Of a DNA stretch of 64,000 nucleotides, positions 1 through 8,319 are shown piece after piece. The DNA comes from Seonamhaeicola aphaedonensis (GTDB lineage Bacteria > Bacteroidota > Bacteroidia > Flavobacteriales > Flavobacteriaceae). Position numbers and translations under genes: made by a program. Position 1 is the stretch's first letter; each line of letters opens with the position of its first letter. Where the stretch lies: positions 62,001-126,000 of the forward strand of contig NZ_QRDX01000007.1 of NCBI RefSeq assembly GCF_003386195.1. Direction: 5' to 3'. The notes under the pieces were generated by a model. The model did not search any database and was not told the origin of the DNA. It saw nothing but the letters and a program-made list of their open reading frames with translations.

Positions 1-1
1 A

Positions 2-670
2 TCCAATAATGTACAGCATTTAGTTTTAGATTTAAGGTACAACCCTGGCGGACGCGTTTCTATAGAGACTTCTTTAGCCAGTATGATTACAGGACAGTTT
101 ACTGGTCAATTATTTACTAGACTTATACGCAACAGTATTCTTGAGAATACCGATTACAATTTTGAAAATAAAATTAGTGATGGTTCTACTATAAATAGTT
201 TAGGTCTTAATAAAGTTTACGTATTAACAACTCAAAGATCTGCATCTGCCAGTGAAGGACTCATAAACGGTTTAAACCCATATATTGATGTTATTCAAAT
301 AGGTACAACTACCACAGGTAAAACACAAGCCTCTATCACGCTCTATGATTCCCCTGATTTTTCTCGAGAAGGAGTTAACCCCAATCATACGTATGCTATG
401 CAACCACTTATAGCAGATGGTGTCAATAAAGATGGTATTAAAGTGCCAAATACAGGTTTAATACCAGATATTGAATTTAGAGAAAATGGATTAAACTATG
501 GTGTTATTGGTGATGAAAACGAACCATTTTTAGCAGTAGCACTAGCTGAAATAGCCAATGGCATCACCAAATTTGATTTTACAAAATTTGAATCTCTACC
601 AAGATTAAAACAACCTATTAAAGATAGTAACGATTTCATTACTCATAAAGGTGGTATGATAATGGACTAA
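2..670 (+). CDS. S41 family peptidase, C-terminal part (cut by window edge)
   Basis: The reading frame is open from base 2, so this is the 3' end of a longer gene. The first visible residues (LVLDLRYNPGG) match the conserved S41 strand-loop, and the motif SASASE, about 80 residues in, carries the Ser expected to be the nucleophile of this C-terminal-processing/tricorn-type serine protease family. The remaining 110 residues are the usual C-terminal lobe, with a TGxxxPDIE-like segment. An internal ATG at 83 would remove the first motif and is not the true start. The protein is probably exported or periplasmic, but its signal peptide lies outside the window. The substrate is unknown. Confidence 0.88.
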   Translation, partial: SNNVQHLVLDLRYNPGGRVSIETSLASMITGQFTGQLFTRLIRNSILENTDYNFENKISDGSTINSLGLNKVYVLTTQRSASASEGLINGLNPYIDVIQIGTTTTGKTQASITLYDSPDFSREGVNPNHTYAMQPLIADGVNKDGIKVPNTGLIPDIEFRENGLNYGVIGDENEPFLAVALAEIANGITKFDFTKFESLPRLKQPIKDSNDFITHKGGMIMD

Positions 671-681
671 ATGAACTTTCT

Positions 682-1404
682 TTGAAAAAACACAAAACCT
701 ACTTTAACTGGAGTACAGGCAAAGACTCTGCTTTAGCTTTATATTACTTATTGCAAAATCAAGATTATGTAGTTAATGAACTAATTACAACCGTAAATGG
801 TCATTATAATAGGGTTTCTATGCATGGACTTAGAAACGAACTTTTATATGCTCAAACCAAGTCTATAGGTATTACCGCAAGTTTAATTGAATTACCTGAA
901 ATGCCAGATATGGAAACTTATGAGCAAGAAATGAATGCAACTGCTTTTAGGTTAAAACACGATGGCTTTACACATGCCGCCTTTGGCGATATTTTTTTAG
1001 AAGAATTAAGACAATACAGAGAAAACCAATTAGCAAAACAAGGTTTTGAAGCTGTATTTCCCATTTGGAAACGTGACACCAAAGCATTATTAAATGAATT
1101 TTTGGACTTAGGTTTTAAAACCATAATTGTATGTGCCCGTTCACAATACTTTGATAAAGATTTTGTAGGTACCATAATCGACAAAAATTTTATTGACCAC
1201 CTACCCGAAGGAGTAGATCCCTGTGGAGAAAATGGTGAATTTCACACCTTTTGTTTTGATGGGCCTATCTTCAAGAAGCCCATAGAATTTATTATTGGAG
1301 AAAAGATATACAGAGAGTACAACAACCCAAATGCCGATGATTCAGTTTGCAATAATGATACAAACAACTATGGTATTTGGTACTGTGATTTATTTCCTAA
1401 ATAA
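682..1404 (+). CDS. Dph6-like ATP-binding protein (diphthine-ammonia ligase family, COG2102)
   Basis: This 240-residue protein starts with a PP-loop-type ATP-binding motif, STGKDSALALYY (residues 12-23), typical of adenine-nucleotide alpha-hydrolase-like ATPases. The rest matches the Dph6/MJ0570 family, including AAFGDIFLEELR and the late DPCGENGEFHTF motif. In archaea and eukaryotes Dph6 amidates diphthine on EF2; bacteria lack diphthamide, so the bacterial role is not established. The start is TTG at 682, which places the ATP motif at the usual distance; the ATG at 671 is in another frame and stops at once. It follows the S41 gene by 11 bases and ends in a hairpin terminator. It converges with the B12 receptor gene. 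Confidence 0.85.
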   Translation: MKKHKTYFNWSTGKDSALALYYLLQNQDYVVNELITTVNGHYNRVSMHGLRNELLYAQTKSIGITASLIELPEMPDMETYEQEMNATAFRLKHDGFTHAAFGDIFLEELRQYRENQLAKQGFEAVFPIWKRDTKALLNEFLDLGFKTIIVCARSQYFDKDFVGTIIDKNFIDHLPEGVDPCGENGEFHTFCFDGPIFKKPIEFIIGEKIYREYNNPNADDSVCNNDTNNYGIWYCDLFPK

Positions 1405-1436
1405 AAGTCGCTAGAATTCAAAATTATAGCGACTTT
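1404..1436 (+). terminator. Hairpin terminator after the Dph6-like gene
   Basis: A perfect 10-bp stem (AAAGTCGCTA at 1404-1413 with TAGCGACTTT at 1427-1436) encloses a 13-base loop and begins on the last base of the stop codon. It lies between two convergent genes and may serve both strands. Further on, an imperfect palindrome CCCTATAGCTATCGGG lies at 1456-1471. Confidence 0.65.
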
Positions 1437-1528
1437 ATAATGTGTATAATTCTTTCCCTATAGCTATCGGGTTAGTTTCAGAATTTTATGAGAAACTAAA
1501 ATAAATTCTGGTTGACAAAAGATATTTT

Positions 1529-3400
1529 TTACAAATTCAAATTCATACCCAAACTTACATTTCTACCTCTGGTAGTATATCCTAAAATTTCGAAAAAATC
1601 TTCATTAAATACATTGGTGACATTAGCAAACACCTTTACTTTATTCTTTAAAAATTTATGACTGAAATACAAATCTACCAAAGAAAAAGCACTTAAATCT
1701 TCATTTGTAAAGGTCGAAAAATTAGTATCTGTTCGCTCACCAACATATTGATAGTTTAAAGAAGCAAACGTATTTTCACAAATATCATAACCTACACTCG
1801 CATTTGCTTTATGTTTTGGTATTCTTAATCGCACACCATCTTTTAATTCTGTATATGTATAGTTAGTACCTAATGTTAAGTCTTCAACTAAATTTACCTG
1901 AGCTTCAATTTCAAAACCATGTACTGTGGCATCGGTTGTGGCATTTTCATAACCTGTGTTGTAGATAATAGTGTTTTCTTCACTTCTATTAAAATACAGT
2001 GCATTAACTCGTAAACCTTTTTTGGTATTGAATTCTAAACCACCTTCAACGGTAATATTTTCTTCTGGCTCTAAATCTGGATTAGCTCCAAAAAAGCCAA
2101 AAAGCTGTGATAAATTGGGTGCTATAAAAGACGTAGCGTAAGATCCCAAAATCTTGAAATAACCCTCATTTAAATTAAAAATATAGGATGGGTTTAAACT
2201 ATAAACAAAATGAGAGCCGTATTCGCTATGATTATTTAATCTGCCACCAACATTAAGGTTTAAACCATAATCTGAAACATACACTACGTTTAAATACGGA
2301 TCGGTATTTGTAAAACTCTCCTCAGCAGCAAAAAGGCTGATATAATCGCCATAATTTATACCAACAATAGTATAAAACTTATTATTAAAACTATATTTAT
2401 TAAAAGCATCAACCACATAACTTTCTGCTTCGTTTGTTGAACTAAACGCCGAAATCGTTTCTCTATTAATTTCGGTAAAGGCGGCATTTATTTCAAAACT
2501 TCCACTCTTATAGGTTAGTTTTGAAGAAACTCCTGCTCTTTTTTGTTTCGATATAAACTCATCATTAGTATCTGCAAACGCAAAGCTTGGAGGTGGAAAC
2601 CCATCAATATCAGTTTTAAATCTATCTAAGCTCGCATATGCTGATAATTCAAAAGCCTTAGAAAATTCATAACCCAATTTCAAATTCAAGTTATATCTAG
2701 AAAAAGGATCTTTTTCAGGTGTTTCAGATTTAGCAGCAGACAATCCATCAACATAATGATTACCAAAACTTGTGGTGTAAGTAAATTTGTTTAGAGTACC
2801 GTTAATAGAAACATTGTTTGTAAAACTTGCACCATTATAATTTAAATCATCCTGGGTTTGATTGGTACCCATAACCGACAAAAAATTTCCTGATATCTTT
2901 TCTTTTGAAACTTTTTTTGTGGTGATGTTAATAACAGCTGTGGCGGCAGCGTTACCATAAAGTGTACTAGCAGCTCCTTTGATAATCTCAATGGACTCAA
3001 TAGTATTTAAATCCATTAACCTTAAATCGAATTCGTTATTTACTAATGAAGGATCATTTACTTGTATCCCATCAATCAATATCAACACTTGTCTATTGTT
3101 ACCGCCTCTGACAAAACTAGAAATGTTTTGTCCCGCAGCACTTCGGCTTCCATTAACCTCAATACCACTTTTAGTATTTATGAGCTCAGAAATACTTCTA
3201 CCTTGGTTATTTTCAATCTCTTGTCTTGAAATTTTAATAATAGTTTTACCAGAATTTTCACGTTTTAAGGCAAAACGAGAATCTGATATCACAACTTCAT
3301 CAAGTTGTTCTACTTTGGTTGAATCTGCCAATTGTTCCTGTGCAAATCCAAACATTGATACACCAGCACACAGCATACCAATAACATTTGTTTTTTTCAT
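1529..3400 (-). CDS. btuB: TonB-dependent vitamin B12 receptor (BtuB-like)
   Basis: This 623-residue outer-membrane protein has a signal peptide (about residues 1-20), a TonB-box-like segment (LDEVVISDSRF), a plug domain (about 45-160, with RGGNNRQVLILIDGI and a SIEIIKGAASTLYGN motif) and a C-terminal beta-barrel ending in an aromatic-poor but typical strand. Length and plug motifs fit the BtuB subfamily rather than SusC. The strongest evidence for the substrate is the cobalamin riboswitch in its leader, 80 bases upstream of the ATG. The gene should therefore be repressed when cobalamin is plentiful. No periplasmic binding protein or BtuCD transporter is seen next to it. Confidence 0.93.
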   Translation of the reverse strand: MKKTNVIGMLCAGVSMFGFAQEQLADSTKVEQLDEVVISDSRFALKRENSGKTIIKISRQEIENNQGRSISELINTKSGIEVNGSRSAAGQNISSFVRGGNNRQVLILIDGIQVNDPSLVNNEFDLRLMDLNTIESIEIIKGAASTLYGNAAATAVINITTKKVSKEKISGNFLSVMGTNQTQDDLNYNGASFTNNVSINGTLNKFTYTTSFGNHYVDGLSAAKSETPEKDPFSRYNLNLKLGYEFSKAFELSAYASLDRFKTDIDGFPPPSFAFADTNDEFISKQKRAGVSSKLTYKSGSFEINAAFTEINRETISAFSSTNEAESYVVDAFNKYSFNNKFYTIVGINYGDYISLFAAEESFTNTDPYLNVVYVSDYGLNLNVGGRLNNHSEYGSHFVYSLNPSYIFNLNEGYFKILGSYATSFIAPNLSQLFGFFGANPDLEPEENITVEGGLEFNTKKGLRVNALYFNRSEENTIIYNTGYENATTDATVHGFEIEAQVNLVEDLTLGTNYTYTELKDGVRLRIPKHKANASVGYDICENTFASLNYQYVGERTDTNFSTFTNEDLSAFSLVDLYFSHKFLKNKVKVFANVTNVFNEDFFEILGYTTRGRNVSLGMNLNL

Positions 3401-3441
3401 TTAATAAAAATTAATCGAGAATCGCGTAGATTATCTAACAC

Positions 3442-3462
3442 AAACTTTTATCCCGAAAGTTT
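3442..3462 (-). promoter_or_regulatory. Small hairpin between riboswitch and btuB start
   Basis: The btuB leader contains a perfect 7-bp stem (AAACTTT/AAAGTTT) with a 7-base loop between the aptamer and the ATG. It could be part of the expression platform, but there is no U-run after it, so translational rather than transcriptional control would be the inference. Confidence 0.3.
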
Positions 3463-3481
3463 AACTTATTTGTTGTGAAAA

Positions 3482-3655
3482 TGGCAGGTCTCCTGACTTG
3501 CGTCTTCATGCTGGTCTTCCCAAAGATTTCTCTTCAGTGACAAGAAGTTTAACATGAAGCTTTGTAGCTTACAGTTGCGGGAACAGCTCTGGAATTGATA
3601 AAAATCGCACCAGATTCCCTTTTAATCCATTCAGTTAAAATTGAACAGAACCAAA
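3482..3655 (-). ncRNA. Cobalamin riboswitch
   Basis: Read on the minus strand, the leader has the conserved cobalamin aptamer pieces in order: AAAAGGGAAT, GGTGCGA, the B12-box region GAGCTGTTCCCGCAACTGTAA, then GTCACTG, TGGGAAGAC and the 3' segment GTCAGGAGACCTGCC. Spacing and order match the Rfam cobalamin class. It lies directly upstream of the BtuB-type receptor gene, the usual target in Bacteroidota. The exact 5' edge is approximate because the outer helix is poorly conserved. Confidence 0.96.
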
Positions 3656-3911
3656 TTTCGATGTAAAAGTAATTTTAAAAAAACATTATAGCTAAATAAA
3701 TTACTTTTTCTTAGTCATTTAAAAATTAAATACTCAAAACCCACCAAAATATTTAGAATTATTATTGCTGTTGCAATATAAGTTTTGGTATTAGACACAT
3801 CCCTCTTGATTTATTGTTTTAATCAAAATTAAAACCTAATAATGGTTAATACTTACCAACATTACAGAAGTTGTTTTCAGCAATAAAATATCTAATTTGA
3901 ATTTTATTTTA

Positions 3912-3938
3912 TTGTTCGTTTAATAAGTATTATTTTTG
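3912..3938 (+). promoter_or_regulatory. Candidate promoter of the DUF6580 gene
   Basis: TTG at 3912-3914 and TATTTTTG at 3931-3938 match the Bacteroidota sigma-factor consensus (TTTG and TAnnTTTG) with a 16-base spacer, slightly short. The start codon follows at 3961, giving a leader of roughly 15 bases. The rest of the 3656-3960 gap is AT-rich and holds nothing else I can identify. Confidence 0.45.
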
Positions 3939-3960
3939 ATGCATAATTAAAACCACTGTT

Positions 3961-4455
3961 ATGGATTCATTTCTCAATAAAAAACAATTAGTTCTTATTG
4001 CCTTTGTTTTGGTAGTGGCAATTTTTAGATTGTTTCCTCACTTACCTAATGTAACTCCCATAACGGCCATGGCGCTTTTTTCAGGGGCTTACTTTTCAAA
4101 CAAAGCATTGGCATACATAGTGCCGCTTGCAGCAATGTTTTTATCAGACTTAATTTTGGGGTTTTCTGGTATAACATTATTTGTTTATGCAGCATTTATA
4201 TTGGTAAGCTTTATTGGTTTTATCTCGAAAAAAACGAATTTAAAAACCATTTTAATAAGCAGTGTTAGTTTTTTTATTATAACAAACTTTGGTGTTTGGT
4301 TATTAGGATATCCTAAAACTTTTGATGGTTTAATTGAATGTTACACTTTGGCCATTCCATTTTTTAGAAACTCTTTAATTGGTGATTTCTTTTTTGCAGG
4401 AGTATTGTACTACGGATTTAATTTTGTGTCTAGAAAATACTTGCAAACCGTTTAA
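3961..4455 (+). CDS. DUF6580 family membrane protein, putative transporter component
   Basis: The protein has 164 residues and about five membrane segments (for example residues 8-25, 45-65, 75-90 and 98-115). The segments RLFPHLPNVTPITAMALF and MFLSDLILGF are the recognisable signature of DUF6580, a family resembling the substrate-binding S components of ECF vitamin transporters. No substrate is proven. It is divergent from the riboswitch-controlled btuB gene, which suggests a link with B12 or cobalt/cobinamide uptake, but there is no riboswitch on its own leader and no ECF ATPase nearby. A strong hairpin terminator follows it. Confidence 0.8.
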   Translation: MDSFLNKKQLVLIAFVLVVAIFRLFPHLPNVTPITAMALFSGAYFSNKALAYIVPLAAMFLSDLILGFSGITLFVYAAFILVSFIGFISKKTNLKTILISSVSFFIITNFGVWLLGYPKTFDGLIECYTLAIPFFRNSLIGDFFFAGVLYYGFNFVSRKYLQTV

Positions 4456-4479
4456 CAACACCTAATAAATACCTTATAT

Positions 4480-4507
4480 AAAAAAACGCTTTTATGGCGT
4501 TTTTTTT
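4480..4507 (+). terminator. Rho-independent terminator
   Basis: AAAAAAACGC (4480-4489) pairs perfectly with GCGTTTTTTT (4497-4506) around a 7-base loop, and the stem merges into a run of T. It ends the DUF6580 transcript before rmuC. Confidence 0.85.
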
Positions 4508-4551
4508 ATATTTTAAAATGTAATTTTATAGTTAATTAACTCCATTTTTAA

Positions 4552-5868
4552 ATGAGCGATAACATTGTACTTATTCTAACCATACTATTTTCTGCTATTA
4601 TTGGAGGCTATATAGGGATGCTTTTTACAAAGCTTAAAAGTAAAAGTGAAAAAAGTACCTTAGTAGAACGGCAAAACCAGATGCGTTTGACTATTGAAGA
4701 CTTAAAGCAAAGCTTAAACAAAATAGAAAATGAACGTGAGGATATTAGAAAGGAAAAAGAATTCTTAAACACTGAATTGGTAAAAAAGACATCCGAATAT
4801 GAAAATCTTCAGAATCAAAACCTAAAACGGGATAAAGAACTAGAAGAACGACAAGAGCAATTGCGTAAGGATTTTGAACTTTTAGCCAATAAAATACTCG
4901 AAGAAAAATCAAATAAATTTACCGAACAGAATAAAGAAAACATCAAAAACATTTTAAATCCACTTCAAGAAAAAATTCAAGGTTTTGAAAAAAAGGTAGA
5001 AGAAACCCAATTTAAAAGTGTGAAAATGCATTCTGCCTTAGAAGAACAACTTAAAGGCTTGAAAGACCTCAACCAACAAATGACCAAAGAAGCTAACAAC
5101 CTTACCAGAGCGTTAAAAGGCGATAGTAAAATGCAGGGAAATTGGGGCGAATTGGTTTTAGAACGCGTACTAGAAAAATCTGGACTAGAAAAAGATCGTG
5201 AATATTTTGTTCAGCAAAGTTTTACTAGAGATGATAATTCGCGTGTCATGCCCGATGTGGTTTTGCATTTACCAGATGGTAAAAAAATGATTATAGATTC
5301 TAAAGTATCACTTACTGATTATGAGCGCATGGTTAATGCCGATGAAGATGATAGACCTCAGTTTTTAAAGGCACATGTAAACTCTGTTAGTAAACACGTT
5401 GAGCAACTATCGTCAAAAAACTATCAAGATTTATATGATATAGAATCGCCCGATTTTGTACTCATGTTTATTCCCATAGAACCCGCTTTTGCTGTTGTGG
5501 TAAATGAAGATAACAGCATATACAACAAAGCTTTCGAAAAAAACATCGTTATTGTAACTCCTTCTACCTTACTAGCCACGTTGCGTACCATTGATACCAT
5601 GTGGAATAATGAAAAACAGCAACGTAACGCTATTGAAATTGCTAAACAAGCAGGAGCACTCTACGATCAGTTCGTTAACTTAACCGATGATCTTTTAAAA
5701 GTTGGTAATCAACTAAATACGGCTAAAGGAAGTTACGATTCTACAATGAAAAAATTAACAGGTAGAGGCAACTTACTTACAAAAGTTGAAAATCTTAAAA
5801 AGCTAGGTATTAAAGCCAACAAGCAGGTAAACGAAAAACTACTCAATAAAGCGAACGAAAATGAATAA
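4552..5868 (+). CDS. rmuC: RmuC family DNA recombination protein
   Basis: The protein has 438 residues. It begins with one N-terminal membrane anchor (about 5-25), followed by a long charged coiled coil (about 30-190) and the RmuC endonuclease-like domain, recognised from GNWGELVLERVLEKSGL, MPDVVLHLPDGKKMIIDSK and the SPDFVLMFIP segment. RmuC proteins limit recombination at inverted repeats; the biochemical activity is inferred from a restriction-endonuclease-like fold. The ATG at 4552 gives the usual length. The stop codon is immediately followed by the -33 element of the next promoter. Confidence 0.93.
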   Translation: MSDNIVLILTILFSAIIGGYIGMLFTKLKSKSEKSTLVERQNQMRLTIEDLKQSLNKIENEREDIRKEKEFLNTELVKKTSEYENLQNQNLKRDKELEERQEQLRKDFELLANKILEEKSNKFTEQNKENIKNILNPLQEKIQGFEKKVEETQFKSVKMHSALEEQLKGLKDLNQQMTKEANNLTRALKGDSKMQGNWGELVLERVLEKSGLEKDREYFVQQSFTRDDNSRVMPDVVLHLPDGKKMIIDSKVSLTDYERMVNADEDDRPQFLKAHVNSVSKHVEQLSSKNYQDLYDIESPDFVLMFIPIEPAFAVVVNEDNSIYNKAFEKNIVIVTPSTLLATLRTIDTMWNNEKQQRNAIEIAKQAGALYDQFVNLTDDLLKVGNQLNTAKGSYDSTMKKLTGRGNLLTKVENLKKLGIKANKQVNEKLLNKANENE

Positions 5869-5900
5869 TTTGCTTTTTCAGTAAAAACATGATATATTTG
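5869..5900 (+). promoter_or_regulatory. Promoter of the satD-DUF3307 operon
   Basis: TTTG at 5869-5872 and TATATTTG at 5893-5900, 20 bases apart, form one of the best Bacteroidota-type promoters in the window. The predicted start of transcription (about 5906) falls inside the first of two palindromes listed next. Confidence 0.7.
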
Positions 5901-5901
5901 A

Positions 5902-5949
5902 TTATTCCATAAAAAAGGAATAATTTTAAATATTCCTTAAAAAAGGAAT
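5902..5949 (+). promoter_or_regulatory. Tandem TTCC-N8-GGAA palindromes, candidate operator
   Basis: Two inverted repeats with the same core and the same 8-base A-rich spacer occur in tandem: TTATTCC (5902-5908)/GGAATAA (5917-5923) and ATTCC (5932-5936)/GGAAT (5945-5949). Their centres are 28 bases apart. They lie at and just after the predicted transcription start, the classical position for repression. The co-transcribed SatD protein has a C-terminal helix-turn-helix and is the obvious candidate binder; this is inference. Confidence 0.55.
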
Positions 5950-5993
5950 TTAAAAATTTATGCTTTTAATACAGCATACTAATAATTTATATC

Positions 5994-6602
5994 ATGACAA
6001 GTGTTATAACAGGTGATATCATTAGATCTAGACAGGAAAATCCTGAAACATGGATAACCAATCTTAAAAGCGCTTTATCTTTTCTTAGCTCAGATAACTC
6101 TAGATGGGAAATATATCGCGGCGACAGTTTTCAAATAGAAATAGCCGATATTTCTAAAAGCTTTTTAGCCGCAGTATATCTAAAGGCATGCATTAAAACC
6201 ATAAAAGGATTGGATGTAAGACTTGCCATAGGAATTGGCAACAAAACCTATGAAGGGAAAGACGTAACAGAGTCCAATGGAGATGCTTTTGTGTTTTCTG
6301 GTGAAACCTTAGAATCCTTAAAAAAAGAAAAACAAAATCTTAGAATAAAAACTAATAACCCCGAACTTGATAAAGAACTTAATCTCTACTTTAAATTAGC
6401 ACTTGTGAGTATGGATCATTGGACTGTAAATTCTGCTGAAGTCATTAAACTTAGCATTGAAAACCCCAAAGCATTACAGCAAGAATTGGCAGAATTAATA
6501 GGCACCAAACAAGACGCTATTAGCAAACGTCAAAAACGAGCAGGATTGGAACATATACTAGAATTAAACCAAATGTACCAACAAAAACTAAATGGGTTAT
6601 GA
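5994..6602 (+). CDS. satD: SatD family protein (cyclase-like domain plus C-terminal HTH)
   Basis: The protein has 202 residues and matches the SatD family, named after a gene of the Streptococcus acid-response sat operon and otherwise uncharacterised. Residues 1-110 read like a degenerate class III nucleotide-cyclase or palm domain: VITGDIIRS with Asp8, YRGDSF with Asp44, VRLAIGIG (75-82), and a NGDAFVFSGETLESL segment where cyclases have their AARLE helix. Residues 160-192 look like a helix-turn-helix (LAELIGTKQDAISKRQKRA). It overlaps the DUF3307 gene by ATGA, so the two are translationally coupled. The cyclase comparison is my inference, and the HTH suggests regulation rather than catalysis. 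Confidence 0.75.
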   Translation: MTSVITGDIIRSRQENPETWITNLKSALSFLSSDNSRWEIYRGDSFQIEIADISKSFLAAVYLKACIKTIKGLDVRLAIGIGNKTYEGKDVTESNGDAFVFSGETLESLKKEKQNLRIKTNNPELDKELNLYFKLALVSMDHWTVNSAEVIKLSIENPKALQQELAELIGTKQDAISKRQKRAGLEHILELNQMYQQKLNGL

Positions 6603-7303
6603 TGCTATTCTTAAAACTATTTTTGGCACATATTATTGGTGATTTCTTTTTACAACCTAACAAATGGGTAAAAGAAAATGAAAAGAAAAAGCTAAAATCG
6701 CCAAAACTCTATATCCATGTAATCATTCATATAATACTGTTAGCACTTGTTCTTTGGGATGAGTCGTTATGGCCAATAATAACTATCATAGGTGTTACAC
6801 ATCTAGCTATTGATGCTATTAAACTTTCTTTTCAGAAGAAAAAAACTAAAAGACTTTGGTTCTTTATAGATCAGCTATCTCACATTTTAGTAATAACTGT
6901 TTGTTATTTTATTTTTTCAAAAGAAGTTTCAAACATAACCATTGAATTTACTGAAACCTCTATTTTACTCTTAACTTGTTTATTGTTTTTAACAATTCCT
7001 GTATCTATAATTATGAAAACAATTTTTTTAAAGTGGAATATTTCAGAACTTACTAAAAATAATGAGTCTCTGGAGGATGCGGGTAAATATATTGGTATTT
7101 TAGAGCGCGTTTTAGTGTTCATTTTTATTGTGTTAGGTCATTGGGAAGCCGTTGGATTTTTAATAACCGCTAAATCTGTTTTTCGCTTTGGTGATTTAAG
7201 AGAATCTAAAGACCGCCAATTAACCGAATACATTTTGATAGGCACACTATTAAGCTTTGGCATTGCCATTATAACAGGAATACTTTATAATTTATTAGTT
7301 TAA
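6599..7303 (+). CDS. DUF3307 family membrane protein
   Basis: This 234-residue membrane protein has about six hydrophobic segments. The N-terminal LAHIIGDFFLQPNKW and the later GVTHLAIDAIK are the DUF3307 signatures; their His/Asp pairs within or beside membrane helices resemble those of membrane-bound metal-dependent hydrolases, but no activity is known. Its ATG overlaps the satD stop by four bases. The SatD-DUF3307 pairing, shared promoter and candidate operator suggest that SatD controls production or activity of this membrane protein. Confidence 0.8.
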   Translation: MMLFLKLFLAHIIGDFFLQPNKWVKENEKKKLKSPKLYIHVIIHIILLALVLWDESLWPIITIIGVTHLAIDAIKLSFQKKKTKRLWFFIDQLSHILVITVCYFIFSKEVSNITIEFTETSILLLTCLLFLTIPVSIIMKTIFLKWNISELTKNNESLEDAGKYIGILERVLVFIFIVLGHWEAVGFLITAKSVFRFGDLRESKDRQLTEYILIGTLLSFGIAIITGILYNLLV

Positions 7304-7308
7304 AAAAG

Positions 7309-7845
7309 ATGTTTAAAAGTGCAAAAGAATCTCAAGTAACAATTACCGAATTAATGTTACCGGCACATTCTAATTTTAGTGGTAAAATTCACGGTGGTTA
7401 TATTTTAAATTTAATGGATCAAATAGCATTTGCTTGTGCCTCAAAACACTCTCGCCATTATTGTGTAACCGCATCGGTTAACCGGGTAGATTTTCTTAAC
7501 CCCATTGATGTTGGCGAATTGGTTACGCTAAAAGCTTCAGTAAATTATACCGGCAGAACCTCTATGGTTATTGGTGTGAGGGTGGAGTCTGAAAATATTC
7601 AAACGGGTGAAAAAAAACATTGTAATTCTTCCTATTTCACTATGGTTGCCAAGGATGAAAATGGCAATAACGTTCCAGTGCCCGGATTAATTTTAGATAA
7701 CGAACAAAGTGTACGCCGTTTTTCTAGGAGTATTGCTAGACAAGAACAGGCAAAACACAGAACTACAAAATTTAAGTCTTCTGAATTTAAAGTTGCTGAT
7801 CATTTAGATAGCTTAAAAGCACATAATGTAAAAATTGAACTTTAA
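7309..7845 (+). CDS. Acyl-CoA thioesterase, hot-dog fold (YciA type)
   Basis: The protein has 178 residues with one hot-dog domain. Residues 20-45 contain NFSGKIHGGYILNLMDQIAF, the standard YciA/BFIT-type segment with the catalytic Asp in NLMDQ and the preceding HGG turn; RVDFLNPIDVGELVTLKA is the second hallmark. Such enzymes hydrolyse acyl-CoA thioesters in the cytosol. A basic C-terminal tail (about 135-178) extends beyond the core. It lies 5 bases after the DUF3307 gene, so it may be the third gene of the satD operon. The acyl-chain preference cannot be read from the sequence. Confidence 0.88.
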   Translation: MFKSAKESQVTITELMLPAHSNFSGKIHGGYILNLMDQIAFACASKHSRHYCVTASVNRVDFLNPIDVGELVTLKASVNYTGRTSMVIGVRVESENIQTGEKKHCNSSYFTMVAKDENGNNVPVPGLILDNEQSVRRFSRSIARQEQAKHRTTKFKSSEFKVADHLDSLKAHNVKIEL

Positions 7846-7896
7846 TTTTGTAATTTTAAATTTGTTTTTCCGACATTATGTGAATAAAACTGTGTT

Positions 7897-8277
7897 ATGC
7901 GCAAATACATAATCCTTTTAGTATTGTTGATATTAGGCATAATAGGGTATAACTATATCTACCAAGAGCATAGAAATATCTCTACTGAGTCTCCCGAGCA
8001 CATCTTAACAGCTGATTCACTTTTCAATCAATTCTCTGAAAACCCTTCAGATTCTGAAAAAAATTATTTAAATAAAACTATTGAAGTCTCTGGTGTCATA
8101 TCTGAAATGGGTGAATCTAATTTAGTTTTAAACAAAAAGATATTTTGCCAGTTTAAAAATCTTAGCAATAGAAACTTGCCAACAAACAAAATAGTTAAAA
8201 TTAAGGGACGTTTTTTAGGTTATGATGAACTGCTTGAAGAGGTTAAACTGGATCAATGCGTATTTGTAAACCATTAA
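7897..8277 (+). CDS. Membrane-anchored OB-fold protein (tRNA_anti-like)
   Basis: The protein has 126 residues, with an N-terminal hydrophobic anchor (about 4-21) followed by a short linker and an OB-like domain. TIEVSGVISEMGESNLVL and a late KIKGRFLGYDELLEEVKLDQC match the tRNA_anti-like OB family common in Bacteroidota, usually encoded beside DUF5777/YceI genes. The domain should face the periplasm. Binding partner and function are unknown. A TAnnTTTG element (TAAATTTG, 7857-7864) lies 32 bases before the ATG and may be its own promoter. Confidence 0.75.
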   Translation: MRKYIILLVLLILGIIGYNYIYQEHRNISTESPEHILTADSLFNQFSENPSDSEKNYLNKTIEVSGVISEMGESNLVLNKKIFCQFKNLSNRNLPTNKIVKIKGRFLGYDELLEEVKLDQCVFVNH

Positions 8278-8319
8278 ACCTTTTGCTAAATTTAAAGTCA
8301 ATTAAAAAACCAAACCTCT

